Below are positions 51,913-61,295 of a DNA stretch of 64,000 nucleotides, piece after piece. Positions within the stretch are counted from its first letter, which is position 1, and each line of letters opens with the position of its first letter. Under the pieces are notes generated by a model. That model made no database searches. It was not told the DNA's origin and was given only the letters and a program-made list of their open reading frames with translations. This stretch comes from DATFNI01 sp963712305. GTDB taxonomy: Bacteria; Bacteroidota; Rhodothermia; Balneolales; DATFMH01. The stretch covers positions 620,001 through 684,000 of the forward strand of contig CAVQHI010000001.1 in assembly GCA_963712305.1 (NCBI GenBank), read 5' to 3'. A program made the translations under genes and the position numbers.

Positions 51913-53460
51913 TTAATAAAGTAGTATCACCGAACTTATTGAGGTAGCTATGTTGTATCCATGTTCGCGGGAAGATGGAACAGTCATAGCACTGACATCC
52001 AGCTTGAAATTCCTGAATTCCAAACCGGTCCCGACACCAAAACTATTGCTTGTTTTACCTCCAAACCGGTAGCCAACCCTAATAGGAAATATTGAAAAAG
52101 GATATAACTCTGCTCCTACAGACACATAGGGACGCGTTGAATTCATCCCATACGAATTATATCCCTTGCCGGCATCAGCCATTATTCCCAGCCTATGAAG
52201 ATTCAGATAGGCTCCAAAATGAAACGCTGTCGGCAATTTTGCTGTCACTGCCGAGTGACTGGCCGGACTGAAAGCACCATATACGTCCGAAGCCAGACTG
52301 TCCTTTACAACATAGTTCATGTAGTTGCTGAAACTGCTGTCGTATTTAGCATCGATGTAATCATAATTAGGCTGGAACCCACTCCACTTGAATGTATCAT
52401 TCGCTTTGAAGGTGGCCGCATTTTGTGTAAAACGGACAGACCCTATATCTGTGACAGCAGCTGAGAGAGTAAGACTTCGTTTGGGAACAGCGCGTTTACC
52501 TGAAGTAAACTCATCATCAAAAGAGATCAGGTAGGTCGCTCCGACATCCAGACCATATCCCCTGCCTTTAACGACTCCTTTTCCGCTCAATGGATGAAAC
52601 CGGATATCGGATAGCTGAGCCTGCGTCGTCGGTTTTATGCGCTGCTGGTAGAATTGATCCAGTTCATCAGTCATTGAGCCAACAGTTTGCAGCGTATAAT
52701 CGAAATTATGAACCAGTGAAGAATCGGTCAGTTGAAGTTCCGACCGGAATTGTCCCTGCGAATAGTCCAGGCCCTTGAGTATCTGAACGGTCGCCCCAAT
52801 CCATAGCTGTTGATCATCCGGGATAAAGCCAAAGAATTTGAAACGATGTGATAACCCAACTGCGAGCTCGGCAGTGGACATCATCCGTTGATCCATATTC
52901 ACAGGAGTCGGCTGATTAAAATTCTGGGAATCGAGTCCACGAAGCATTAACTGGGCCATTCCCCGATTCATCCCGATATGTCCAAGTGTCCGGAAACGTG
53001 CAGAAACCCCTGCGACCGTATTTCTCCCGAATTTAACAACGGCTGCTATGGGTACCACTTCAGCATTAACTCCAATATTGCGCATCTCATTCACGGAGTT
53101 GCCGAACCATTGCTGAACAATAGAGTTCACCTCATTTGTCCCTATTCTATTTCCACCCGTAAAATACTGATTATAAATAGAAATATTAGCCAGGGATCCA
53201 CCAGCATTTAGTGAAACATCACCAGGCAGGCCAATCATGATCTGCTTGCCGCCCCTGAAAAAACCGAGATTTGCCGGATTCACAAACAAGGCCTGATATC
53301 CATATGTGTATGCCGTTCCTCCACTTCCGAGCGAAAGGCTTCGTGCCGAGCTAAAAATGTTTTGAGCAAGTACCAGGGAAGAACCAGTACAGAAAACCAT
53401 CAATAATGCCAGGATCAATAATCGAAGCAGATACGTTATTCTCATCTTAGTTTCCAGCAT
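51913..53460 (-). CDS. Outer-membrane beta-barrel protein, DUF5723-like
   Basis: 515 residues with a signal peptide (LILALLMVFCTGSSLVLAQ). The first part (SLSLGSGGTAYTYGYQALFVNPANLGF, about 38-64, in pieces) is the typical beginning of PorV/DUF5723-type barrels, in which a glycine-rich strand precedes NPANL. The rest is a run of amphipathic strands ending SISSVILLY with an aromatic residue. It probably sits in the outer membrane as a porin-like or secretion-associated protein. It follows a lipoprotein gene with a 14-base overlap, so the two work together. Confidence 0.82.
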   Translation of the reverse strand: MLETKMRITYLLRLLILALLMVFCTGSSLVLAQNIFSSARSLSLGSGGTAYTYGYQALFVNPANLGFFRGGKQIMIGLPGDVSLNAGGSLANISIYNQYFTGGNRIGTNEVNSIVQQWFGNSVNEMRNIGVNAEVVPIAAVVKFGRNTVAGVSARFRTLGHIGMNRGMAQLMLRGLDSQNFNQPTPVNMDQRMMSTAELAVGLSHRFKFFGFIPDDQQLWIGATVQILKGLDYSQGQFRSELQLTDSSLVHNFDYTLQTVGSMTDELDQFYQQRIKPTTQAQLSDIRFHPLSGKGVVKGRGYGLDVGATYLISFDDEFTSGKRAVPKRSLTLSAAVTDIGSVRFTQNAATFKANDTFKWSGFQPNYDYIDAKYDSSFSNYMNYVVKDSLASDVYGAFSPASHSAVTAKLPTAFHFGAYLNLHRLGIMADAGKGYNSYGMNSTRPYVSVGAELYPFSIFPIRVGYRFGGKTSNSFGVGTGLEFRNFKLDVSAMTVPSSREHGYNIATSISSVILLY

Positions 53461-54781
53461 TATTTACATTCGACTCAATGGTAAAGTTACCGGACATCGT
53501 CAGCTTGATAAAATCCGTTGCCTGGATGCGCACCGGCTTGTTATTGGTTGTTTGCAGATAGGCCTGAACAACCATGTACCTGGTCTGGTGCAGTAAATCG
53601 ATTTGATTCTGTGTCAACGCTATCTGCATGACACCTTTCGAGGGTTCGGTTGAAAATAACGTGGTTGCATCGACCTGTGCCGGATCAAGAATGGCTTTGG
53701 GAAAACCTGCTGTGGTATCCGGAATGCTGGAACCCAGCGGTTGTTGAAATTCGTCCAGCATCTGAAACCTCAGCCGTGCAGACAGAGGCAATTTATTCAC
53801 ATAATATATCTTTATGTCTCCCTGTCCTATTTTCGAATTATCCTGCTGTGACGGCAATCCGGAAAAATCAACCAATATCGTATCCACGTAGGTTGCAGGC
53901 TTGCCAGGCGTGGCGATTTCGAGTGGGATGTCCATACCAATGGCTGTATCAAAATAGATATCCGATCCGTTATCCGTGAGTTGCGCATTATTGATCTCGG
54001 CCTTGCCGATAAACCGAATCTCAGTGGGGAGATTCGCGAGGAAATCGCCCAGGTTGGAATTGGACTCATCGAAGGTAGCCACACCTTTCAGCGTATCACC
54101 AACCATTTCTTTCTTCAGTACTGGAAATTTCATGATCTGCGACTTTGCAAGCACCTGATCGTGTGCGAATAGGCCGGTCACTTTCGTTGAGTCTATAGCG
54201 TATGCCGTACCTGGAATTGATTGCAGAAATGATTGATTGTTGCGAGGATCAATTCCGACAACCCCGGCAAAAACGTTGTTTCCCTCGGACAAATTTGTTC
54301 TGTAAAAAAGATTCAGCGAAGAATTTATCATTGCAAATGAACCGATCCTCTCTGAAAAATATTTGAGATCTTTGATTTCACTGATTTTTGCTTCCAAATC
54401 ATTAAACAGGTCGAGAGTATCTGTTCCATTAGACGGGTCATCATAATTGAGATTAACCATCAATCCCTTTGGATACGTATAGCCCGGCGGCAATTTAGGG
54501 AGTCCTTTCACCCGTATCGTTTTGGCGTAATCCGTGAGTGTGGTAAATCGGACAACTCCGTTATCCTTTATATCAAAAATATTCAATAAGCCTGAGCGGC
54601 TGGTATCAACCAATGCATTGGCGCCTCCCAAAAACGGGAGCTGCTTGGTTAACAATGGCACCTGAATACTGTGTTCGATAGAAAAATCCGGCTTAGATGG
54701 TATTTCACAACCCGCCAGTATCAAACACATTGATATAAACAGGCACCCAGTCAGGTGTTTGTTGATTCGGTATAGATTCAC
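53447..54781 (-). CDS. Lipoprotein of unknown function paired with the DUF5723-like barrel
   Basis: 444 residues. The lipoprotein signal ends at Cys25 (CLFISMCLILAGC). The mature part is beta-rich with no motif that I recognise (GVVRFTTLTDYAKTIRVKG, FVG-like blocks, YVNKLPLSARLRFQMLDEF, LTQNQIDLLHQTRYMVVQA). It is translated together with the barrel gene (14-base overlap at 53447-53460) and so probably binds to it at the outer membrane. The pair is a recurrent Bacteroidota type, but I cannot name a function. Confidence 0.7.
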   Translation of the reverse strand: MNLYRINKHLTGCLFISMCLILAGCEIPSKPDFSIEHSIQVPLLTKQLPFLGGANALVDTSRSGLLNIFDIKDNGVVRFTTLTDYAKTIRVKGLPKLPPGYTYPKGLMVNLNYDDPSNGTDTLDLFNDLEAKISEIKDLKYFSERIGSFAMINSSLNLFYRTNLSEGNNVFAGVVGIDPRNNQSFLQSIPGTAYAIDSTKVTGLFAHDQVLAKSQIMKFPVLKKEMVGDTLKGVATFDESNSNLGDFLANLPTEIRFIGKAEINNAQLTDNGSDIYFDTAIGMDIPLEIATPGKPATYVDTILVDFSGLPSQQDNSKIGQGDIKIYYVNKLPLSARLRFQMLDEFQQPLGSSIPDTTAGFPKAILDPAQVDATTLFSTEPSKGVMQIALTQNQIDLLHQTRYMVVQAYLQTTNNKPVRIQATDFIKLTMSGNFTIESNVNNAGN

Positions 54782-54962
54782 AGCAAATAATTGGTAGGTT
54801 AGCCAACGGGAAGTCTAGTAACTAACAATCCAACCCCAAAACACGGAAATAAAAGACGACTACTTGCAGAGTATTGGATCGAACAACTTGCATATAGTAT
54901 CGGATGCTTTTATCTACAGCTTAACCTCTAATTGCTTTTTTTGAATCGTAGGTGGATATGCT

Positions 54963-55028
54963 TACTGACAAACATTATGATTTCAATGAACTATGATCTA
55001 ACTTTGTCCCAACATAATTTTGTCAGTA
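54963..55028. promoter_or_regulatory. Inverted repeat before the acidic 109-residue gene
   Basis: TACTGACAAACATTAT (54963-54978) and ATAATTTTGTCAGTA (55014-55028) pair with one bulged base over a 35-base loop. It ends 12 bases before the ATG at 55041, so it could cover the ribosome-binding site or be a transcription-factor site. Confidence 0.5.
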
Positions 55029-55040
55029 ATATCCTCGTAC

Positions 55041-55367
55041 ATGATCCCGTTTAATGATACCGATCTTCAAATCATCAATATTGAGATCGATCCTGAAGAT
55101 TCGACAAACCTGTACCTGCTTATGTCGGCAGATATGGCTGACGAACTCGATCTGGAAAATCTTCTTGATCAGTTAGCGGCGCTTGAGGAATCGGACATCG
55201 ATGATGATCAAAAAGATGAAGATTATCAGGAATTACTGGAACGAATGGGCATCATAGAGATATTTGATCAGGATGAAATTGAGGACCTGATTGAAGAAGG
55301 ATTGATTGATCCTGAAGATCTTCACTATTCTCTTTATCAGATCGCCGTCGAGGAAATGGAAGCGTAA
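55041..55367 (+). CDS. Small acidic protein of unknown function
   Basis: 108 residues from the ATG at 55041 (a TTG 21 bases upstream lies inside the inverted repeat and is less likely). The protein is very acidic (LDLENLLDQLAALEESDIDD, EDYQELLERMG, EDLIEEGLIDPEDL) and predicted helical. No family is recognised. It lies 33 bases before a 3'-5' exonuclease gene on the same strand, so the two may be co-transcribed. High charge resembles DNA-mimic or ribosome-associated proteins, but this is speculation. Confidence 0.6.
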   Translation: MIPFNDTDLQIINIEIDPEDSTNLYLLMSADMADELDLENLLDQLAALEESDIDDDQKDEDYQELLERMGIIEIFDQDEIEDLIEEGLIDPEDLHYSLYQIAVEEMEA

Positions 55368-55400
55368 TCCTGATCCGAACTTTTTTTTAACTGCAGATAA

Positions 55401-55997
55401 TTGCCTGTGTTTTATTACCCTAGAGATATAACTCCCGATAAAGTTAACCAGTTGCCTCTCATACGATATGAGGGAGACATTCATGTTATCGATAAACCGG
55501 AAGATGAACTGAAATGCCTGGAGCAGCTGCAAAAGGAAACGCTGCTCGGATTTGACACCGAAACAAGACCAACATATCGATCCGGCGTTTTTTATCCGCC
55601 TGCTCTTGTTCAATTTGCAGCTTCCGATGCTGTTTACCTGATCCGGTTGACGGATTATAAGTTTGAAACGCTGCTAAAAAAACTCTTGGAAAACAAGAAA
55701 ATCGTGAAGACGGGTGTAGCTGTTCGCGATGACGTAAGCGATCTTCAGGGGCTGGTAAAGTTCAACCCCGAAAACTTTGTTGATCTTTCTAATGTAGCCG
55801 AACGGCACAGCATAAAAAAGAAAGGGCTGCGTAATCTGGCTGCATTATTTCTCCAGCGACGTGTTTCCAAGAATGGCCGCCTCTCGCCCTGGCATCAGCC
55901 CCGTTTGTCAAAAAAACAAATCCGCTATGCTGCCACGGATGCCTGGATCAGCAGAGAACTCTATCTGCAGATGCAACATCATGGATTAATTTTATAA
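55401..55997 (+). CDS. 3'-5' exonuclease (DnaQ-like, RNase D/WRN type)
   Basis: 198 residues. The DEDDy motifs are Exo I FDTETRPTY (about 51-59, Asp52/Glu54), Exo II VKTGVAVRDDVSDL (about 103-116) and Exo III RYAATDAWISRELY (about 179-192, Tyr180 and Asp184). It belongs to the RNase D/WRN exonuclease group and would degrade nucleic acid from the 3' end. The start is TTG at 55401, with GTG at 55407 as alternative; neither has a strong ribosome site. It is probably co-transcribed with the acidic gene upstream. Confidence 0.9.
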   Translation: MPVFYYPRDITPDKVNQLPLIRYEGDIHVIDKPEDELKCLEQLQKETLLGFDTETRPTYRSGVFYPPALVQFAASDAVYLIRLTDYKFETLLKKLLENKKIVKTGVAVRDDVSDLQGLVKFNPENFVDLSNVAERHSIKKKGLRNLAALFLQRRVSKNGRLSPWHQPRLSKKQIRYAATDAWISRELYLQMQHHGLIL

Positions 55998-56103
55998 TCC
56001 GCTGTTCCATTCTTGTTATACTTTCTTCGATTATCTTTTCTCCTTCAAGATTCCCTTATTATATTCCCCATCGAAGAATTTTGAGTTAATCAACAAGATT
56101 GTC

Positions 56104-56601
56104 ATGAAGTTACCACAGGGTTTTCGCATTGTACAAGGTCAGCCTGAACATGTGCCTCTCGTTCTGATGTTCATCAAAGAACTTGCAGAATATGAGAAGA
56201 TGACCGATGAAGTTGTAGCTACTGAAAAGATGCTACACGATTCACTTTTTGGTGAACATAAATCATGTGAAGTGATCATAGGCTATTACAATGACGAACC
56301 GGTTGGATTCGCTCTCTACTTTCACAACTATTCTACCTTCTTAAGCCGACCCGGCCTATACCTTGAGGATTTGTATGTCCGGCCGGAAATGCGTGGAAAT
56401 GGATTTGGAAAAGCTCTCCTGCATTATCTCGCTGCCCTTGCCAACAAACGGGGCTGCGGACGTATGGAATGGTCTGTGCTCAACTGGAATCAACCAGCAA
56501 TAGATTTTTATATGAGCTTGGGTGCCGAACCAATGGATGAATGGACCGTGTACAGGCTAGCCGATGATGCCCTCAAGGCTTTCGACGATTTTGATGATTA
56601 A
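56104..56601 (+). CDS. GNAT acetyltransferase, diamine/spermidine acetyltransferase-like
   Basis: 165 residues of the SAT1-like GNAT branch. FIKELAEYEKM (about 23-33) is the branch's N-terminal block, GLYLEDLYVRPEMRGNGFGKALL (about 84-106, in pieces) is the acetyl-CoA-binding motif A, and WSVLNWNQPAIDFYMSLGA (about 123-141) is the motif B end. Likely acceptors are diamines or polyamines. It stands alone. The C-terminus is acidic. Confidence 0.88.
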   Translation: MKLPQGFRIVQGQPEHVPLVLMFIKELAEYEKMTDEVVATEKMLHDSLFGEHKSCEVIIGYYNDEPVGFALYFHNYSTFLSRPGLYLEDLYVRPEMRGNGFGKALLHYLAALANKRGCGRMEWSVLNWNQPAIDFYMSLGAEPMDEWTVYRLADDALKAFDDFDD

Positions 56602-56828
56602 ACTATGCTAATAGCTGGAACTGATAATTCCAGTTAACGCTTGATATAATCATAAGTTAGTCTTTTTTATCATTCTCACGTATTAACTGGTTGTTCCGAC
56701 CAATGTTTCATTGTCATAATATGTCAATACATCTTAGGTCACCGTCATAATTTAAACCAGACTAATATGAGGATTTACGTGTCTTGATGTAAAGATTATC
56801 CCTCAAATATTCAATAATCTATTCACAT

Positions 56829-58343
56829 ATGTCTGCTCTTCATTCTCAAAGGAAATATGTTCTTAAGGGATCTAAACTGATCCTTATACTCTGTATGATG
56901 GCAAGTTTATCTGGCTGCGTTGTTCAACGAAGTGCTGTGACCGGCAATAAACGGGCTTACGCCTACAGCTGGAGCCAGGAAGTTCAAATAGGTAAACAGG
57001 CCAACGATCAGGTAAAACAAGAATACGGATTGTACGACAATCCTGCTTTGGCCAGGTATGTAACCATGATTGGGGACAGTGTGCTGGATCACAGTGATAT
57101 GCGCGGTCCTGATGTCCAGAAAATATATCGAACTACGCCCTTTCATTACCAGGTGTTAAACAGCTCAATCGTAAATGCCTTTGCACTGCCTGGCGGGTAT
57201 GTTTACATAACACGTGGAATTTTGGCGTCTCTTAATAACGAGGCACAATTGGCAGTTGTACTCGGACACGAAACCGGTCACGTTGCTGCTCGGCACTCTT
57301 CTCAAAGTGCACTTGCACAACAAGCTGGACAACTTGCTCTAGTTGGCGGCGCTATCGTAGGACAGGAAGCCCTGGGAATGCCAGCGGATCAGATTCTACA
57401 GCTCGGTGGTATGGCAACGCAACTTCTTTTCCTCCGGTATAGCCGGGATGATGAGCGGGAAGCTGATCGGCTTGGGGTTGAATACTCTGCGAAAGCCGGG
57501 TATCAATCTAGTGATGCTTCCGCTTTCTTTACAACGCTTAAGAGAATGCAGGAGCAATCGGGGCAGACTCTACCCTCAATGATGTCTACCCACCCTGATC
57601 CGGGAGATCGTCAGGAGACTATAAAAAAACTTGCAGCTGAATGGAAAAGTAAAGGCTATAAGATGACCATCGAAGATCAAAAGAAATATTACAATGAGAT
57701 CGATGGTATCATTTATGGAGTCAATCCGCGTGAAGGTTTCACGAAAAATGGAATGTTCTACCATCCCCAGCTCAAGTTCCAGTTTCCTGTGCCCGGCGAC
57801 TGGCAGGTTTACAATCAGACCAGCCAGGTAGTACTTGCAAATAAAGATCAGAGCGCTGTGATGATAATGAGCGTTGACACCAACCGGACGCCCCAGGCTT
57901 CAGTTCAGGCATTCCTCAACCAAGAAGGTATCACTACAATAAAGACCAGTAGTACCAACAAGCACAATCTATCCGGTTATGAAGGTTATGCTTCAGCTAC
58001 AACACAGCAGGGAGATGTTAAGGTGTATCTCTATGCAGTGTCTTACGGGGGAAATGTCTACCGGTTTCTGGACTATACCACGCCCAGTCAGTTTGACAGT
58101 ATGGTTGGTCATTTCACAAATACGGCGTATGGTTTTACCAGTCTCACCGATCAATCGATTCTCAATATACAGCCGGTGCGCATCCATGTAATTGAGGTCC
58201 AGCAGGATACCAGGTTCTCTGACTTGCTCCCCAAACAGTTGCCGATGGATATCAAACCCGAAGACGTGGCTATTTTGAATCAAGTGAAACTCGATGATGT
58301 CATACCTAAGGGAACACCCGTTAAAATTCCGGTGCAGAAGTAA
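56829..58343 (+). CDS. M48-family metalloprotease lipoprotein (BepA/YfgC-like) with C-terminal LysM-like part
   Basis: 504 residues. A lipoprotein signal ends at Cys30 (LILCMMASLSGC). The zinc motif HETGHVAARHS (about 149-159, HExxH) and third ligand Glu in DDEREADRLGVEY (about 211-223) define M48. GGYVYITRGIL (about 125-135) precedes it. A second domain (about 310-430) and a C-terminal motif DVIPKGTPVKIPV resembling LysM complete the protein. M48 lipoproteins of this type cut misfolded outer-membrane proteins. No partner gene is adjacent. Confidence 0.92.
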   Translation: MSALHSQRKYVLKGSKLILILCMMASLSGCVVQRSAVTGNKRAYAYSWSQEVQIGKQANDQVKQEYGLYDNPALARYVTMIGDSVLDHSDMRGPDVQKIYRTTPFHYQVLNSSIVNAFALPGGYVYITRGILASLNNEAQLAVVLGHETGHVAARHSSQSALAQQAGQLALVGGAIVGQEALGMPADQILQLGGMATQLLFLRYSRDDEREADRLGVEYSAKAGYQSSDASAFFTTLKRMQEQSGQTLPSMMSTHPDPGDRQETIKKLAAEWKSKGYKMTIEDQKKYYNEIDGIIYGVNPREGFTKNGMFYHPQLKFQFPVPGDWQVYNQTSQVVLANKDQSAVMIMSVDTNRTPQASVQAFLNQEGITTIKTSSTNKHNLSGYEGYASATTQQGDVKVYLYAVSYGGNVYRFLDYTTPSQFDSMVGHFTNTAYGFTSLTDQSILNIQPVRIHVIEVQQDTRFSDLLPKQLPMDIKPEDVAILNQVKLDDVIPKGTPVKIPVQK

Positions 58344-58622
58344 GAAAGTTCGGGCTGTTTGACGGGCAATCCGCCTGTGGTGGATCTCTTGCAACAAACA
58401 TTGCCAAATGCCACGAGTTCCTACTTTTCCCGGCAAGCCAATAATATTCAGGATGACGAGATGATGTAAACCGCGTCACAAATCAGTAATCAACTTCTGT
58501 TCCTGCGACTAATAACATCGTAAGACAAAAAGGTCCCGTGTGAATCGCTTTAAATCCCGTGACCTTTTTGCTTTCACCACTATCAATCACAGCGGAGGGT
58601 ACAAATACTTTATCCCGGATTA
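58344..58622. other. Intergenic region between converging genes
   Basis: About 280 bases with no gene; it contains the bidirectional terminator at 58527-58569. Confidence 0.4.
58527..58569. terminator. Bidirectional terminator between M48 and nirK
   Basis: AAAAAGGTC (58527-58535) pairs with GACCTTTTT (58561-58569) over a 25-base loop, giving T-runs in both directions. It lies between the convergent M48 and nirK genes. Confidence 0.65.
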
Positions 58623-59729
58623 TCAGGAAGAAAGTGGTTGAAATATTTCCGGATTGCCTTTTCCCTGCACATCGATAACGCCCAGCATTCCTTTACGGGC
58701 AACACGGGTAAGAGCGTGATCCACTAGTTTGATTTTCTGTGCAATGGGCAATTCAAGTTCAAATACTCCGCAGCTTCCCGGAGGTACCGGTTGTGTTTGA
58801 ATATAATGCAGCGGATTATTGGCAATAGCTCCTTCCGGCCACGCTTTTGTCCATATGTTACCGATCGGGTGAAAGCTGCTTGTCAGGTTTGGACCTCCGC
58901 TGACGAAGAACACACGCACTTTCTCACCCTGTTTAGCCTGGATCTCACCGAATCCTCCCTTTGTCAGGGCATCTTTCTGACCATTCAATAAGACATAGGT
59001 GGGATTTTCTTGGGTCATATTGTCGAAACTGAAGTTATGGAATCCTTTCTGACCCGTTTCTTTATCGGTATATAATTCATTTTGCCCGAGATAAATTTCT
59101 CTGTCTACACGCGTCAACCCCTGCGGCGGTTCTACGACAATCATCCCAAACATGCCGCTGCTGATATGAAAATCCAGGTTGGATACAGCACAATGATAAA
59201 TAAATGCTCCCGGGTACATTGTTTTAAACCGGATTGTCTTGCTCTGACCTGGTGCAACGAGTGTGTCTTCCGCACCACCACCTGTACCATACACCGCATG
59301 TAAGTCGATATTATGGATCATATGGTTTTTCCCATTACTCTTTAGGGTCAGTTCGACAATGTCCCCCTGCCGGACACGAATCATCGGACCCGGAATCTGT
59401 CCGCCGAAAGTCATATAGTTAAAACGAACACCCGGTTCAATTTCTCCGACCATCTCCTTCGTTTCCAGGAGCACATGATGGGTCTTCGCCTCAGTTCTGT
59501 GGATGGGTGGAGGTATTTTAGAAGGATCTGCGGCAACTCGCGTCACACTTTCTCCGGTTTGAACTTCGCTTAACTCAGATAATCTTTTGGCAGAAGCCTG
59601 AACATTATTCCAACGGCTTACTCCCAAAACTCCACCGGCTGCCATAATACCGCCCATTCCCCGAATAAAGGATTTCCTGGAAATCCTGCTTTCTACTGTT
59701 GATTTGGATTCAGTTACTCGGTCTTCCAT
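58623..59729 (-). CDS. nirK: Copper-containing nitrite reductase
   Basis: 368 residues. Two cupredoxin domains with all copper ligands at the right spacing: MIHNIDLHAV (type 1 His139, catalytic Asp142, type 2 His144), FIYHCAVSNLDFHISSGMFG (type 2 His179, type 1 Cys180, His188, Met193) and SSFHPIGN (type 2 His287). The N-terminus has SRISRKSFIRG plus a hydrophobic stretch, a Tat-like signal in which the second Arg of the twin is Lys, a change that is tolerated. It reduces nitrite to NO in the periplasm. The gene is alone, with no nor or nos gene near, so partial denitrification or NO detoxification is possible. Confidence 0.95.
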   Translation of the reverse strand: MEDRVTESKSTVESRISRKSFIRGMGGIMAAGGVLGVSRWNNVQASAKRLSELSEVQTGESVTRVAADPSKIPPPIHRTEAKTHHVLLETKEMVGEIEPGVRFNYMTFGGQIPGPMIRVRQGDIVELTLKSNGKNHMIHNIDLHAVYGTGGGAEDTLVAPGQSKTIRFKTMYPGAFIYHCAVSNLDFHISSGMFGMIVVEPPQGLTRVDREIYLGQNELYTDKETGQKGFHNFSFDNMTQENPTYVLLNGQKDALTKGGFGEIQAKQGEKVRVFFVSGGPNLTSSFHPIGNIWTKAWPEGAIANNPLHYIQTQPVPPGSCGVFELELPIAQKIKLVDHALTRVARKGMLGVIDVQGKGNPEIFQPLSS

Positions 59730-60076
59730 TGTTTCGTAAATTCTATTTATTATATAAGAGTATTTTATCTTAATTAAAGATATAAAATATTTATGCTATG
59801 TCCCAAATTTTTAAAAATAATTTTCCCGCTTCACTCTTGGTCGAGTGACTCACACAGTCCCGTATGTAATAAAATGATTTAAAACATACCACACACAGCA
59901 CTAACGCTCACCCTGCAATTCCAGGATGAATCACACTAACTGATACGACCGCAAAATGCTGGAACCGGCAAATAAACCACTTGCGTTACTTGTATTAACC
60001 TGCGAGACAATCGACAGTTAAATACAAAACGTTCAGTTATTCAACCGAAAAAAGGAACCACAAATTAGAATAAGGA
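59730..60076. other. AT-rich region upstream of nirK
   Basis: About 350 bases with no gene seen. It holds a dyad (59766-59782) that could be a regulator site of nirK. On the other side it borders the stop of the AP2-like gene. Confidence 0.4.
59766..59782. promoter_or_regulatory. Dyad TATCTT-N5-AAGATA upstream of nirK
   Basis: Perfect 6-base arms around 5 bases, starting 37 bases before the nirK ATG. The shape is that of a Crp/Fnr-family operator, but the sequence is not the classical TTGAT-N4-ATCAA. It is AT-rich sequence, so chance is possible. Confidence 0.35.
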
Positions 60077-60628
60077 TCAGATACTTTCTTCCTGATCCAA
60101 TTCGCCGTCATCTTTAAAGATTTCGTCGATTGGAATTTGGACTATCTTATCCAGTTCTTCATCGTAGCGCTTACCATGGATATCACGCATCACCTCATGA
60201 CGGAAAGTACAGGCCAACTCAAAGGCCTTCTTTTCGCCATACTTCTTGATACTCCACTGCTTATTCTTGGTTTTCCCTGTTCTGGGTGACCATGTTACCT
60301 GGTAATATTCACTAACCGTTCCACTTCTATTGCGTTTCCGCGTTCGGTTGACCCCAATTACTCCAGTTTTGTTGCGACGATCACTGGTAACCAGTCTGCG
60401 ACTTCTTTTGGTAGGCACTGATTTCATAGCCTGAACAGCCACTTTTCTGGCTTTCCTGGCTATCTTCAAAGCCCTTTCCTGACCTCCATATTTGTTGTCA
60501 GAGTATAACTTGGAATATGTTTTTCCATTTTTGTATACGCGAACATACCATCCATGGGTGCCTTTCGAGTCTATTCGACTGATTCCCTTCATATCATCTT
60601 TACGCTTCCCACTCATTCGTATGATCAT
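60077..60628 (-). CDS. Basic protein with two AP2-like DNA-binding units
   Basis: 183 residues (179 from the in-frame ATG at 60616). Two units look alike: GWYVRVYKNGKTYSKLYSD (about 26-44) with a following helix, and GVIGVNRTRKRNR then YYQVTWSPRTGKTKNKQWS (about 90-125) with KKAFELACTFRHEV. Each has the three strands and helix of an AP2/ERF or integrase arm-binding domain. The protein is very basic in the first 130 residues and acidic at the end (DDGELDQEES). Bacterial AP2 proteins are often parts of homing endonucleases; no nuclease is seen. It probably binds DNA, with unknown purpose. It stands alone. Confidence 0.7.
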   Translation of the reverse strand: MIIRMSGKRKDDMKGISRIDSKGTHGWYVRVYKNGKTYSKLYSDNKYGGQERALKIARKARKVAVQAMKSVPTKRSRRLVTSDRRNKTGVIGVNRTRKRNRSGTVSEYYQVTWSPRTGKTKNKQWSIKKYGEKKAFELACTFRHEVMRDIHGKRYDEELDKIVQIPIDEIFKDDGELDQEESI

Positions 60629-60944
60629 TTATGTTGGTTAACGATAAGCACGGTTATCCACCGCCTATTTAATACGCGTCTTTTACACGTAAATTCTGAA
60701 CACGACTGTAACTGATTTGAAAATATACACATGCCGCCACACATAACTATACTAAAACATCAATTTAATAACGTTATAACCGATCCTAAAGTATAACTTA
60801 CCCACGTGACGAAACATGGAACCATACTTTTCTCAATTAATTTAATATAAAAGTTCCATTCAGTAAAATCAGGTTATTACAATTACTTATCAATTAGAAT
60901 TTCATAGCTTACAATCCTTATTTAAAATCAATGTCTTCAAAAGC
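60629..60944. other. AT-rich intergenic region
   Basis: About 315 bases without a gene or hairpin that I can support. It should contain the promoter of the AP2-like gene (minus strand). Confidence 0.4.
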
Positions 60945-61292
60945 CTAACGTTCCCGGGAATAAACCAGCGAAACACGAACAATATCTTTTAAAGCAGACG
61001 GTTTAAAAAGGGTGATTTTAACACTATTTACTCGATTATCAAGAAACACTTCTTCTCCCATCCGGGCGGCTAATTTTTCTAATAAGAAAAAATCATCATT
61101 TGAAACCACTTTTTCAATTCGGACTCGTAAGTCTTCATAATCAAGCGCGTCCTCAATTTCATCTGACACGGAGGCTCTCCCGCCATCATAATCAATATCA
61201 ACATCTGCAATAACCCGTTGCTTTTCGGTACGCTCGTGCGGGTGAACACCAATCAATACGTTTAGTTCCCAATCGTGAAGCTGAATGATCAT
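60945..61292 (-). CDS. folB: Dihydroneopterin aldolase
   Basis: 115 residues, the usual length. The start ELNVLIGVHPHERTEKQRV (about 8-26) is the family signature, and residues DYEDLRVRIEKVV (about 49-61), LLEKLAARMGEEVF (about 70-83) and VKITLFKPSAL (about 90-100) give the remaining fold with the catalytic Lys/Glu. It makes 6-hydroxymethyl-dihydropterin for folate. It begins 3 bases after the stop of the FolM-like gene, forming a pterin operon. Confidence 0.93.
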   Translation of the reverse strand: MIIQLHDWELNVLIGVHPHERTEKQRVIADVDIDYDGGRASVSDEIEDALDYEDLRVRIEKVVSNDDFFLLEKLAARMGEEVFLDNRVNSVKITLFKPSALKDIVRVSLVYSRER

Positions 61293-61295
61293 AGT

